Origin: Diploptera punctata
Lineage: Eukaryota; Arthropoda; Insecta; Blattodea; Blaberidae
Direction: 5' to 3'
DNA: 64,000 nt
Assembly (NCBI GenBank): GCA_030220185.1
Contig: JASPKZ010009649.1
Location: 1 to 64,000 of the forward strand
Positions 42,277 to 52,324 of this stretch are shown here, piece by piece; within the stretch, counting starts at the first letter, position 1; each line of letters opens with the position of its first letter. The notes beneath the pieces were generated by a model that saw nothing but the letters and a program-made list of their open reading frames with translations, had not been told where the DNA came from and did no database searches. Made by a program: the position numbers and the translations under genes.

Positions 42277-42402
42277 AATCATACTTGAAGAGAAAAATTA
42301 TACGCTCAGACCGGGACTTGAACCCGGTCTGAGCGTATAATTTTTCTCTTCAAATATGATTTATCCATCATTGAGATGTATGAAATTAATAATAAAAACA
42401 TC
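42277..42402. mobile_element. tRNA-headed SINE fold-back, 126 bp
   Basis: Flanked by the perfect 13-bp repeat GAGGTGGACAATA (42264-42276 and 42403-42415). The left arm is the minus-strand SINE edge from TCATACTTGAAGAG to the B box; it switches directly at CCCGG to the plus-strand edge (TCTGAGCGTATAATT) and runs to the long end AATAATAAAAACATC. The tRNA anticodon half is missing: only the part 3' of the B box is present, twice, in inverse orientation. Confidence 0.9.
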
Positions 42403-42415
42403 GAGGTGGACAATA

Positions 42416-42510
42416 CCTTAAAGAACATAAACAAAATTCTTACTTTTAATCGTAAATTTTATAAACAGATTTCTGGATTGGCAATGGGAACTCCACTTTC
42501 TCCATTTTAA
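42416..42510 (+). mobile_element. PLE reverse transcriptase fragment
   Basis: Plus strand reads NRKFYKQISGLAMGTPLSPF, the motif equivalent to MGNPLSPF in the PLE at 40560-42263 but in the opposite orientation. Confidence 0.65.
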
Positions 42511-43395
42511 AGCAGAATTTTAATATTATAATAAATATGATAGTTAATAATTTTGTATTTTAAAATTCTTTTAATATTTAAATATAACTTAAATAAATAA
42601 ATATCTCTAAATAATTCATTGATAGTTATTGTTGAATAAAAATGTCTCAGTAACAATGTACTACATAACAGTTTTTGTAAATAATGCTTTTAAAAATTGT
42701 TTTATGTCATTGTTGTCAAAATTATAAATCCTTCTATTATAACTGTAATAAGAACACCTGTATAACTCTGTATTCTTAAATGAAAGTAAACTAAACTCTG
42801 ATTGGAGGTTAAAAAATAAATTTTCTTATTTAACATATCAATTTAAACCTTATATTTAAAGACTATTAAGCAATAGAATTTAAAAATAACATGATGGTCT
42901 TAAAATTATAAAAGAATTACACTAGTCATTCTGCATACAACTTTCAACAAAGATAGAAGCAAGAAGAGATCTGATAAAATGTAATATTTAGTACAAGAAA
43001 AATAATTGATACAAGATAAGAAAAGAATTTAATTTTAATTGACGGCGAAGAATAATACCACCTACATTTACTTGATCTGCTGAGAAATTAAGAAGTGAAC
43101 AAATTTACCATTATTTCTACAAGAAACTTTTTTTTTAGTAATTTTGAAGTATTTTCCTATCCAGTGTACCAACTTCCGACCCTAAGTAGAGAATCCGGCT
43201 CTACCGAAAATTAAACCCAATCTGAACCAGTAATTCTTTTTGGGACATCAATCCTCCTTCAAAATGTTACTACAACATTGGGCATGAAGAGAATTACTGC
43301 TTCAAAATGTCACCACAACGTGGGACAAAGCTAGCTACTTAATCAATTTATGGGTTATCTTGAGTCTCACATCAACAATGCTTACCCTTCGATTT
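42511..43395. other. Unassigned AT-rich sequence
   Basis: No coding or RNA feature. Two copies of an imperfect phrase around TTCAAAATGT(T/C)AC(T/C)ACAAC (43258-43320) are the only repetition noticed. Confidence 0.5.
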
Positions 43396-43644
43396 TTAAC
43401 CCATTGGATACTTTTAATGTGTCTCACTTATGAGCAGGTAGAAAATCCAAACAGCTCCACCATGACCTACACTCGTGTTAAAACCCTCCACTGAAAATAG
43501 TTAGTTCTTTCTTTAGTAATTAAAATTTTGTTCACTATTTGTTGCAGATTTATTAAAGCATATATGTAGGCCTAGTATATTGTATAGTTTATTATAGTTA
43601 TAATTTATGGAATAGGTAGTATATTTTTGTAGATTTCATTTTGA

Positions 43645-43955
43645 GAATTTTCCTCATCATTGAGGGGTTTCTCCAACCAATCTTAGAATTAACATGAATT
43701 TAAAAAATAATAAATAAATATAAATGACTACAGACTTATAGACTATCATTTTGCAACAAACATTCACAATTTTTCCCTTAATTAAAGTCCTCCATTGTTC
43801 TCTGTCCTCTGTGTCTTCATCTGTTACACCAAATTTCCTCATTGAATTTTGAATGTTGTTCTTGGTCTTCCTTTTCTGTTCCTTCTTTCAATTTTCCATG
43901 CATAGATGGCCTTTGGTAGTCTTCCATCCTGCATTATTCTTATGTGTAGATTCAA
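43645..43955 (-). mobile_element. LINE C-terminal fragment inside piggyBac copy 2
   Basis: Minus strand gives MRKFGVTDEDTEDREQWRTL and GKIVNVC, the last segment of an RTE-like polymerase extension. Confidence 0.55.
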
Positions 43956-44179
43956 TTTTTTTTTTAACTTCATGGTTGTAAATTTTACGTTTTTAGAAAT
44001 AGCCCTCGATGAAGTGAAGACCTATTTTGCACTATGTATCCTAATAAGTCAAGTTAGAAAACCTAAAATAAAATTGTTCTGGAGCAAAAGAATTACTTAT
44101 TTTAGGAATTCTCACTATGAGGTATATTCATTAAGGTAGAATATTTTTATCACTCACCTCATATTGTTGTTCTTATTTG

Positions 44180-44227
44180 ATTATAAATTAGTTTCGGAAC
44201 ATAGTTTCTGTTCCATCCTCAGTATCG
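44180..44227 (-). ncRNA. Hammerhead ribozyme, PLE family A, left arm
   Basis: Minus strand: AUA, CUGAGGA, one U, stem II GGAACA/UGUUCC (six perfect pairs, loop GAAACUA), GAAAC. Stem III is damaged (ACUAAU for ACUAGU). Catalytic core bases are all canonical. ATGAGGTGAGT follows about 30 nt further. Confidence 0.6.
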
Positions 44228-44912
44228 TCACGACCGTCGTCTTGAAGAGCTGTCCTTCTCTCCTTCCATTGGCTGACTGAAAAACCTCGAAACCAGGCCA
44301 TTCTCACCGGGAATTTCAAAGTTCATTAATTTCTTCTTTTCGCTCTTTTGAATGTAGATCTTTTCCCAAACAGTAAGTTCTTTTGGTTTTTCTATTTGTT
44401 TTAATAATTTAGCTTCTTTCTCGATAAGATGTTTTTCAGACCATGCATGGGCAGCCACTGCAGATTTTTCTACTTCCCCTTTCTTGACATTCCTGAGATG
44501 TTCTTTCACTCTAGTTTTCAAATTTCTCTTAGTTTTTCCTATGTAGAATTTCTCACATTCTTCACATTTAATTTGATAAATCCTTGATTTGTTTTCTTCT
44601 TTAATTTTCTCATTCTTATTAGGTCTAATCAGTCTACTGATGCTGTAGTCATTTTTTGGGTGCTAACCTTATGTTGAAATCTTTAAAAAATGTTTGAAAC
44701 TTGTGGTGTTTTAATGGATGATATGTGAATTTTTTAAATTTTACATTATCTTCTTTAACTTTTAGAAGAGTGCTTTGATTAATAAATTTTTGTCTTTTGA
44801 ACTTATTTATTTTTTTTAGTATCATTTTTATTGCAAAACCATTTTTTGTGGCTACGTTGATTATGTGTTCTTTTTCTTTTTCATAATTTTCTTTGTTCAT
44901 TGGTATGTTCAC
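44228..44912 (-). pseudogene. PLE GIY-YIG endonuclease, left arm
   Basis: 44912-44649 encodes the linker (MNIPMNKENYEKEKEHIINV, KINKFKRQKFINQSTLLKVK). After a break, 44600-44228 gives IYQIKCEECEKFYIGKTKRN, KEHLRNVKKGEVEKSAVAAH, ELTVWEKIYIQK and MNFEIPGENGL: GIY-YIG core, helix and tail. The domain nicks target DNA in PLEs. The reverse transcriptase is absent, so the copy is 5'-truncated. Confidence 0.8.
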
Positions 44913-44913
44913 T

Positions 44914-45596
44914 AATCAACGTAGCCACGAAAAATGGTTTTGCAATAAAAATGATACTCAAAAAAATAAACAAGTTCAAAAGACAAAAATTTATTAATCA
45001 AAGCACTCTTCTAAAAGTTAAAGAAGATAATGTAAAATTTAAAAAATTCACATATCATCCATTAAAACACCACAAGTTTCAAACATTTTTTAAAGATTTC
45101 AACATAAGGTTAGCACCCAAAAAATGACTACAGCATCAGTAGACTGATTAGACCTAATAAGAATGAGAAAATTAAAGAAGAAAACAAATCAGGGATTTAT
45201 CAAATTAAATGTGAAGAATGTAAGAAATTCTACATAGGAAAAACTAAGAGAAATTTGAAAACTAGAGTGAAAGAACATCTCAGGAATGTCAAGAAAGGGG
45301 AAGTAGAAAAATCTGCAGTGGCTGCCCATGCATGGTCTGAAAAACATCTTATCGAGAAAGAAGCTAAATTATTAAAACAAATAGAAAAACCAAAAGAACT
45401 TACTGTTTGGAAAAAGATCTACATTCAAAAGAGCGAAAAGAAGAAATTAATGAACTTTGAAATTCCCGGTGAGAATGATCTGGTTTCGAGGTTTTTCAAT
45501 CAGCCAATGGAAGGAGAAAAGGACAGCTCTTCAAGACGACAGAACAACGGTCGTGACGATACTGAGGATGGAACAGAAACTAAGTTCCAAAACTAG
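44914..45596 (+). pseudogene. PLE GIY-YIG endonuclease, right arm
   Basis: Same protein as the left arm in opposite orientation: KINKFKRQKFINQSTLLKVK at 44955-45030, a break near 45125, GIYQIKCEECKKFYIGKTKR at about 45195-45260, KEHLRNVKKGEVEKSAVAAH, and DDTEDGTETKFQN at the end. The frame's last 15 codons overlap the hammerhead core. Confidence 0.8.
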
Positions 45597-45605
45597 TTTA
45601 TAATC
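45558..45605 (+). ncRNA. Hammerhead ribozyme, PLE family A, right arm
   Basis: AUA, CUGAGGA, U, stem II GGAAC/GUUCC, AAAAC (G12 to A), stem III AC/GU around UA, then U and UAU pairing with AUA as stem I. Compared with the left arm, core and stem III defects are complementary: each arm keeps what the other lost. Confidence 0.5.
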
Positions 45606-45780
45606 AAATAAGAAGAACAATATGAGGTGAGTGATAAAAAATATTCTACCTTAATTTTAGAAATGTCCATTTACAGCAAAACTTATGCCCTTCAAAAGAT
45701 CCTTCCTAATTTCGAGGTTTCTTCACTTCAATGACAATGAATCTGTAATTAGAGGTGACAGAATTTACTAAATTGGACCC

Positions 45781-46440
45781 GTGGTAGAGTATTTGAATAC
45801 ATTTCCAATTGAGGACATTTCACTTGATGAATCTCTTATGAAATTTCAAGGTAGACTAGCTTACATTCAATTCAATCCCTGTAAATGGGTGTGGTTTAGA
45901 ATCAAATATATTACAAACTGTGCGAGTCTTCTTCGGGATATGATTCAAATATACACAGAACAAGATGCACAAAGAAAATTCATATTTTACTGCAAATGAG
46001 AGTGTAGTCCTGGAATTAGCAAATTCGTTCATAGAGAAAGATTACACTTTATAATTAGACAACTTGTGGTCTTCTCCTGATTTATATTTAGAACTCAATA
46101 GATGAGAGACATAATAGGGACAGTCAAATCTAACAGAAGAAATATGCTGATGGATTTAGTGAATATCAAATTAAAAAAAAAAAAAAAAAAAGGTAACAAC
46201 ATGATCTAGTCGGGGACTTCTAGCATTGAAGTGGAAAGATAGGAAATACTTTTATTTATTATCACCCAAACACGAAAATGCCGACCTAACTGACACTGGT
46301 AAGAAGCGATGGAAGAATAAAGGTGGAGAACAAGAAGAAAAAGTCAAAGGCTAAATGTATTCTAAAATGCAATAAAGGTATGGGAGGAGAAGATCGACAT
46401 GACAAGGTTTATGGCTTGTTTTTCAGTAATGAGGAAGGCT
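45781..46440 (+). pseudogene. piggyBac transposase, middle and C-terminal part
   Basis: 45781-45999 reads FPIEDISLDESLMKFQGRLA, the segment around the first catalytic acid of piggyBac transposases. Later broken frames give NADLTDTGKK and CILKCNKGMGGEDRHD. Premature stops and missing parts make it inactive. Confidence 0.75.
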
Positions 46441-46449
46441 ACAGAAAAA

Positions 46450-46540
46450 CATGAATCCTATGAGGTGAGTTGTTTAAACAGTATGTTCTCCGATGAATTT
46501 TAATGATTATACCTCATAATGTTTACTTCCCAACATTAAT
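46450..46540 (+). mobile_element. Minimal PLE terminus insertion, 91 bp, monomeric
   Basis: Flanked by the perfect 10-bp repeat TACAGAAAAA (46440-46449 and 46541-46550). It begins CATGAATCC, just 3' of where the family B hammerhead ends, and contains TATGAGGTGAGT (46459-46470), ACCTCATA (46511-46518) and the long end finishing AACATTAAT. It lies inside piggyBac copy 2. Confidence 0.85.
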
Positions 46541-47055
46541 TACAGAAAAATTGCTTTTTACATTATTGATAATTTGAGAAGAGATATAGCAAGAACTTTC
46601 TTTGATTTGATAATGTATAGGTCTATGCTTTTATATGTTTAGTTTCATTTATTTTTATAATATACAGTATTATATTGTTTTTGTTATTTTTTTCCGTTCC
46701 TGTTAGAACATATTGTGTTTACATTAAATTCGCTGACCGAGAAATGTTAGTAAAAGATGTTTTTTTTAAATGTTTGTCAACTTTCACAGCCTTGAAAATA
46801 ACAAAAGATAACAGTACACCTTGCACAAAAGAGGGTTGTAGGCAGACCACATTCCTTTGCTATTCTTAAAAGTACAAAATACCACATGAAAAAAACAGGG
46901 GTAAACAAACTATCTGAAAAGTATGTGGTGGAACGCAGTACGCATAGCCTGTGTATTCTAATTTAAAATCCAGTGCAGCTGGAGTAGAGCTGAGGAGATT
47001 TAAATGGGTTCCAGTGAACATACTAGGTGCTTTAAATGAGTCTTTTTTGGATTAA

Positions 47056-47950
47056 GTGTTGGTATAGATATGTAGATGATATTTTCTTTGTAATAGATTC
47101 AAAATACATTGAAGATGCATTAAAATTGCTTAATCTTCAAGACGAATCGGTGAAATTCACAACTGAATAGAACAAAATCCCATTTCTAGACTTGTACCTA
47201 ATAAGAAATGAGCAACTACAAACAATTGAATTTAATATTTGTAGGAAAGGCACTCATACTGATAACTACTAAAATCTTCAGGTTTTAATCATATTTCACA
47301 TAAACATTATACAGATTAATAAATATTATCATATTGTACACATAGCTAACTTTAATGGTTTTGGTGAAGACATAATAAAGAATAAATTAAAGAAATTCAA
47401 ACAGCAAAAAAAGTTTACATGAATACACCACTCTGCAACATAATTCAAAGAAAGATGAAAAATTCAAGAAATTTACTTACCATCCAGAAGTTCATAACAA
47501 ATTTCAAAAGATTTAAAAAAACGACTAATTCAGCTTGGGAATCTTTCTTAACTAAAAAAAAAGTTAACATCCCAGACAATAAAAAAATCTGGAATTTATA
47601 AAATTAATTGCAAAGTTGTGTTTTTTTGAGAGAATGTTGCACAAATAGCAACGAAACCAGTCTACATAAAAAATCAAGAAATATGAGGTGAGTCAAAAAA
47701 CACAACCCAAATATAATTAAAATAAACCTCATAGTGTTATTTCCACCCACATATTCAATAAATTGCAAAGATTTCAATAAAGTATGTATAGGAAAAACAA
47801 AAAGGAATTTAGACACTCGAAAAAAGAAAACTTTAGAAATATAAAAAATGGTGAAATTGAAAAATCAGAAATAGCAGCACATAGTTTATTAGAGAATTGA
47901 AAAAGCAAAACTTTTGAAACATCTATGCAAACCTTTGGAATTAACAATTA
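47056..47950 (+). pseudogene. PLE reverse transcriptase C-terminal part and GIY-YIG remnant
   Basis: Starts WYRYVDDIFFVIDSK, containing the intact catalytic YVDD box of PLE reverse transcriptases, then NKIPFLDLYLIRNEQ and thumb-like text to about 47600. At 47626-47750 a PLE terminus (TATGAGGTGAGT at 47682, ACCTCATA at 47726) intervenes, then GIY-YIG text resumes (KVCIGKTKRNLDTR) to 47945. Stops and shifts are frequent. The fragment begins directly at the right end of piggyBac copy 2. Confidence 0.75.
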
Positions 47951-48590
47951 GGAATTATTAATCAAGTTATGAAACCATCCCTTGTACAAAAAAAACACCA
48001 GATTACGTTTATATAACACTTTGGCTAGACCAGTGTTGACCTATGGTAGTGAAGCACGGACACTAAAAAGACAACATGAAAGCAGAATAACGGCTTGTGA
48101 AATGAGATTCATGCGCAGAACAGCGGGTTACACCAGATGGGATCGGAAAAGGAACACCGATCTTAAAAGAATTGAAGACTACGCCAATTTTGGAATGTAT
48201 TAAACAGTACCAACTAATACTAAATTAATGTTGGGAAGTAAACATTATGAGGTATAATCATTCAAATTCATCGGAGAACATATTGTTTAAACAACTCACC
48301 TCATAGGATTCATGCTTCCATGATATCGCGATTTCATGGAAGCATGAATCCTATGAGGTGAGTTGTTTAAACAATATGTTCTCCGATGAATTTTAATAAG
48401 TACCAACTAAATTGGAAACACCATCTTGAAAGAATGAGTTCAAATCGGATCCGCAAAGCTGTTTATAATTATATACCAAGAGGACGAAGATCACTGGGCC
48501 CATTCTATGAAACGCTGGAGGGAAAATTTTCTATAGGATCGTAACAGGCCTTGGCCTAATACTTGGAAGGAAGAAGAAGAAGGGAAAAGA
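47945..48590 (+). pseudogene. LINE reverse transcriptase C-terminal region, copy 2, split by a PLE
   Basis: 47945-48217 and 48399-48590 are nearly identical to 33860-34290 (RLRLYNTLARPVLTYGSEAR, MRFMRRTAGYTRWDRKRNTD). The gap is the PLE fold-back 48218-48398 with a duplicated AGTACCAACTAA. Removing it would rejoin the LINE sequence. Confidence 0.85.
48218..48398. mobile_element. PLE terminal fold-back, 181 bp, with 12-bp target duplication
   Basis: AGTACCAACTAA flanks it at 48206-48217 and 48399-48410. Arms are near-perfect inverted copies of the family B terminus (TATGAGGTGAGTTGTTTAAAC), joined in the middle at CCATGATATCGCGATTTCATGG. The left terminus is long (AATGTTGGGAAGTAAACATT), the right short (GATGAATTTTAAT). 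Confidence 0.92.
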
Positions 48591-48850
48591 TATATATTCA
48601 AAAAACCATACTAGAACCATGAATTTTGAGTTTCCAGATGAACCAAATTTGATTATAAAGTTCTTCAAATCAAACCAAATGGCAGTTTAGAAAATTACTG
48701 GCTTAAAGAAAATTGGCAGTTGTGACAAAGGGCTGATGATGGGAATGATGTTTCCCGATACTGCAGTTCTGTGTTAAAAAACATAGATGTATGAGGTAAG
48801 AAGAATTCACAATTCATCTGATTCTTATTAAGAAAACGTCAATGTAAAAA
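48591..48850 (+). mobile_element. PLE 3' fragment, family F
   Basis: Broken frame with MNFEFPDEPNLIIKFF-like text (C-terminus of a GIY-YIG protein), a hammerhead-like core at 48725-48774 and the terminus ATGTATGAGGTAAGAAG at 48788. A sister copy lies at 55930-56330. Confidence 0.65.
48725..48774 (+). ncRNA. Hammerhead-like motif, PLE family F
   Basis: CUGAUGA (48733-48739), U, stem II GGGAA/UUCCC (48741-48745 with 48752-48756), GAUAC for GAAAC, stem III AC/GU around UGCA, then U. GACAAAG upstream can pair with CUGUGUU downstream with one mismatch, but two unpaired Gs intervene. One core base is altered. Confidence 0.42.
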
Positions 48851-49209
48851 TTCCCAACATTATTATATGAATGTACACATATATTGATTTATTAAAAAAT
48901 TGTGAATAATGACTTACAAGGAAACTGTCAACCATTGCATGTCCAAACCTAGCCTCCCAGAAGAGAGTTGTGATTGTACCAAGGCCATGTCCAAAAAATT
49001 AGCTTCCATTTTTAACTGCAAGGCACAGAAATGTATGCCAGAATTCAGCAATTGCAACCCACTGTATGGAACACATGGACTCCCTACATGTGTAAGAATG
49101 GATTGACGTGAGGCAGGACAGCAAGTAGTGAGGGATATCCAACACAGGAATTATAATACGTTCCTATAGTTTAAATGAAATATTTGGAGCTGGATTTTAA
49201 TGCGTTGCA

Positions 49210-49440
49210 ATTAAAAGTGGCAGATAAATGCAGAAGACTTACATAACAGTGAACTATATGGTCATTGTAGGAAGCCAGATATAACAACAGTTAAATCTCA
49301 TAGACAGTGATGGGCAGGACATGTGGCACGAAATGGGAAGCTTCTTGTAGGAAAACTAGAGGGAAAACATCCAGTTTTCCAAGAATGAGGTGGGAGAATA
49401 ACATTGACAATGATTTGAGGGAAGTAGATTATACAGGTTT
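49210..49440 (+). mobile_element. RTE-like LINE 3' end
   Basis: Text GGAAGCCAGATATAACAACAG, GATGGGCAGGACATGTGGCA and GATTTGAGGGAAGTAGATTA matches the other LINE 3' ends (25850-26040, 38300-38440). The tail is replaced by PLE sequence at 49437. Confidence 0.65.
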
Positions 49441-49487
49441 TAATAATCCTACTGAAGCTGTATTCGTTCTTTGGTGCCAATCTTATG

Positions 49488-49792
49488 TTCCATCCATAGT
49501 AATTCTGCCCAAAGGCAGGTCCTTTGCTGCAATCATAACATTTTCATGCTATGCTTGCAGCTTTACTAGGGAATTGTTGGTGTGGTAGCTTCCCGTTGCT
49601 TTCCACACCAGTGAAGGATGATGATGATGATGATGGCCATATGATTTCGGGGACCATTTGGGCCTTAAAGTTTTCCTGACATTTGTCTTACAGGTGAGGA
49701 AAAACCCCGATAAAAACCTCACCCAGAAAAACTGCCCTGACCGGGCCCGCTGCGTTACAAGGCAGCACGCTACCTCGAGACCACAGCGGGGT
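49488..49792 (-). mobile_element. tRNA-derived SINE, family C, copy 3
   Basis: Near-identical to 2251-2608 over AGTAATTCTGCCCAAAGGCA, TTTTCATGCTATGCTTGCAG and the (ATG)n stretch; the head end has lost part of the B box. Confidence 0.75.
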
Positions 49793-49919
49793 TGGGAAAC
49801 TTTAATTTCTTTTTTTAATTTGTGATGCTTCAATGGATGGTAAGTGAATTTCTTGAATTTTATGTTTTCTTCTGTTTTTTTTATAAGTGTATTTTCATTA
49901 ATTAATTTCTGTCTTTTGT

Positions 49920-50149
49920 CGATGTTTTTATTATTAATTTCATACATCTCAATGATGGATAAATCATATTTAAAGAGAAAAATTATACGCTCAGACCGGG
50001 ACTTGAACCCGGGACGTATATAGAGAAAGATTTGCGTTTAGATCGGTACTTGCTCAGGTAGCTCAAATGGTAGAGCACTTGGACTAGAAAACCAAGGGTC
50101 CCGGGTTCAAGTCCCGGTCTGAGCGTATAATTTTTCTCTTTAAATATGG
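49920..50149. mobile_element. tRNA-headed SINE fold-back, 230 bp
   Basis: Perfect 13-bp repeats TTCTGTCTTTTGT at 49907-49919 and 50150-50162. The left part is the long end and edge on the minus strand up to the B box (GGGACTTGAACCCGGGAC); the right part is a plus-strand copy with upstream region, complete tRNA-like head (acceptor, D, anticodon and T arms) and the short end CTCTTTAAATATGG. Confidence 0.92.
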
Positions 50150-50260
50150 TTCTGTCTTTTGTACTTATTTACTTTCTTGTGTATCATATTTTCTTCAAAA
50201 CTGTTTTCTATTGCTAATTAATTTGTATTCTTTGCTCATAGGTATATTTACTAATCTAGC

Positions 50261-51315
50261 AGATTATACTATGTTATCTGTCAGGATAACCTTCATTTTC
50301 GCAGATGATGTAATGATATGGGGACTTTCAAAAAACATCGGAAAACAGTTTCAGAAGAATATGCTTTAAAAATAAATATTAAGAAAACGGCAATAATGAA
50401 AATATGTAGAAAGCAGAACAATTATTGGAATATTAAGCTATCAGGCATAAATCTACAAAAAGTGGAAAAATTGACATATTAGAAATGGTGATAAATGCAA
50501 ATCCGAGGCTTGGTTTGAGACTTGAAAGCAAATGTAAATTTTTTTCGCCCAATGGGTTGCTGGCCTAGAGGGTATTATTGTGGGATTCCCACTAATGTAG
50601 CATTTCCTCTACATTAAGGTGATGTGGTTATACCGTCAGTACTTGGTCCTCAGAGCCTCATTTGTAATAGCAGGTTGCACCACGAGCAGGTTGAGGATGA
50701 AATTTGGATAGGAGAGTGATCAAATGCACGTCACTATCCCTTGCAACCCTATACCTAGCAAAATTGTTTTGGATGATGAAATTTTAGAATGAGTAAATGA
50801 ATTTAATTATTTGGGTTATAATTTAACATTTCAAGATGAAGCTGATATATCAAAGAAAATCACAAATTTCACAAAAACAACGGGGATAATTAACAGTATA
50901 ATAAAACCATCTTTAGTACAGAAGAACACAAGATTGTAAGGTTCTCGCAAGACCAGTATTAAGGTATGATAGTGAAGCATGGACAATACAAAGAGGTGAA
51001 AGCTGAATAATAGCAAATGATATGAGATTTATGCGCCGTACAGCAGGTTATACAAAGTGGGACCATAAAAGAAATGAGGAAATTATGGAAGAGCTGGATG
51101 TAGAACCCATTCTTCACCATATACAAAACTGCCAGAACAACTGGAAAGCCCATCTTCAACGAATGCCATCTCATAGAATTCCAAAAGCCATGCTTCGTTA
51201 CTGCCCCCAAGCAAAAGATCGCTGGGATGTCCACAAAAACGCTGGATGGAAAACTCCTCTTTGAGACCGTAACAGTCCACACGGCCTAATACTTGCATGG
51301 ATGATGATGATGATA
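50261..51315 (+). pseudogene. LINE reverse transcriptase fragment, copy 3
   Basis: Begins near the catalytic box (TFIFADDVMIWG at about 50295) and continues with frame breaks through FNYLGYNL, SLVQKNTRL and MRFMRRTAGYTKWDHKRNEE to LQRMPSHRIPKAMLRY. Same family as 33560-34310 but more divergent. An unrelated stretch interrupts it around 50530-50740. Confidence 0.72.
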
Positions 51316-51334
51316 AATGCAAATGGGAAAATAC

Positions 51335-51805
51335 AGACAAATCAATAGAAGAATAGAGAAAAGTCTATGAATAAAGTTATACCCACCAAGAGTAAAATGG
51401 CAATGTATAAACCGTATTTCAAACCAGTTCTAACATGTTGCTGAGACTTGGGCATATACAAAGAATCCAAGCTACAGAAATTAAATTCTTACATGGAATG
51501 GTACATAAAACAAGGAGAGATAAAATAAGGAATGACAAAATCAGGGATACATTAAGCGTAGAAAAATTAACTGACATAGAAAAAAATGGTTTGCACATTT
51601 TAAAAAAATCGAAAAGGAAAGACTACCACAAAGACTGTTATGTCTCAAGATACAAGGAAAACAACCACGAGAAAGACGGATTAACCAAGTGAAGAAAAGT
51701 CTATAAGAGAGAGGATACGACTGGGAAGAACTAAAAAGAAGCAAAGCATAGATAGAAATGGTTGAAGGCATATTTGGAATCTACCTTCAAAAAGGATACG
51801 ATAAG
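51335..51805 (+). pseudogene. LINE polymerase C-terminal fragment, second family
   Basis: Reads IQATEIKFLHGMVHKTRRDK, IRNDKIRDTLSVEKLTDIEK and later RINQVKKSL-like and KHR-K-W-like text, the C-terminal tail of another RTE-like polymerase with an EMKFLRGIVGKTRRD-type motif. Stops interrupt it. Confidence 0.7.
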
Positions 51806-51984
51806 AGGTTGATAATGAGGATATGAGTCTAAATTCAAACTCATATTTATAGCGATACAGCCATGTCATGCTTCTTGTAATTCTTTTATATACGAAGTTA
51901 ATGTAAATAATGAAGAGAATGGAAGAAAGTCCCCCGCGTGTAATCTGAAAGTTTGCAATTTCTAGAAATATTTTAATACTGAAA

Positions 51985-51990
51985 TTTATT
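51985..51990 (-). promoter_or_regulatory. Candidate polyadenylation signal of Cdc20
   Basis: AATAAA on the minus strand, about 145-170 nt downstream of the possible Cdc20 stop codons, a usual 3'-UTR distance. Confidence 0.4.
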
Positions 51991-52130
51991 ACAAATTAAT
52001 AAAAGGTGAGTACATTTAAATTACAGAGTGTATCAAAGTGAGATGTAAAAATTAGAAAATCACCTAATGCACGTTAAAATTATTTATAAAAAGACACATA
52101 CATCTAATCATACAGTGTAATCCAATCTCG

Positions 52131-52324
52131 TTAACGAATTCCTTTGTAAAGTTTTAAAGTTGCACTTTCTTCTGTGGTTTCATTCTTTTTCTTCTTAGCC
52201 GGTCAGAAGCAAAACACTTCCAGAGTCTCAAAGTTTCATCTGCGCCTGCTGACAACACAGTGCTTCCATCTGGTGACATTGCAAGATGTAGCACTCTAGC
52301 TGTATGTCCCATTAACTCAGTGAC
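52131..52324 (-). CDS. fzy: Cdc20/fizzy, last coding exon (7th WD40 repeat and C-terminal tail)
   Basis: A splice acceptor (TTTTCAG) precedes 52324. The exon encodes [20 protein letters not shown] and [18 protein letters not shown], the last WD40 blade of Cdc20 (ADETLRLW is diagnostic), then DRLRRKR. In this frame a stop occurs at 52154. In the -1 frame after an A5 run the text is [19 protein letters not shown] and stop at 52131, ending in the Ile-Arg tail by which Cdc20 binds APC/C. One missing A in the run would join them. Cdc20 activates the anaphase-promoting complex in mitosis. Confidence 0.85.

Larger units (their letters stand above)
44106..45653. mobile_element. PLE inverted dimer, 1.55-kb palindrome
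   Basis: Arms about 44131-44861 and 44914-45656 are inverted copies around a 52-bp spacer. Both encode the same GIY-YIG segment and share the hammerhead and ATGAGGTGAGT terminus, facing outward. The left terminus is long (adds ACCTCATAGTGAGAATTCC), the right short. A 7-bp ATTTTAG borders both ends, one copy belonging to the disrupted piggyBac transposase frame. The arms are highly similar, so the event is recent. Confidence 0.88.
43400..47051 (+). mobile_element. piggyBac element, copy 2, with nested insertions
   Basis: Left end CCCATTGGATACTTTTAATG after TTAA (43396-43399); right end decayed (TCTTTTTTGG then TTAA at 47052-47055). piggyBac text appears at 43960-44100 (DEVKTYFALCILISQVRKPK), resumes at 45661-46440 and ends 46551-47051. 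It is split by a LINE fragment (43645-43960), a PLE dimer (44106-45653) and a PLE terminus (46450-46540). Its tail matches copy 1 closely. Confidence 0.8.
49437..50260 (-). mobile_element. PLE fragment carrying two SINE insertions
   Basis: PLE linker-region text is found in three pieces: 49437-49487 (TACTGAAGCTGTATTCGTTC), 49793-49919 and 50150-50260, the last two joined by a duplicated TTCTGTCTTTTGT. A family C SINE (49488-49792) and a family B fold-back (49920-50149) separate them. The encoded segment matches KINKFKRQKLINES at 41173-41415. Confidence 0.75.
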
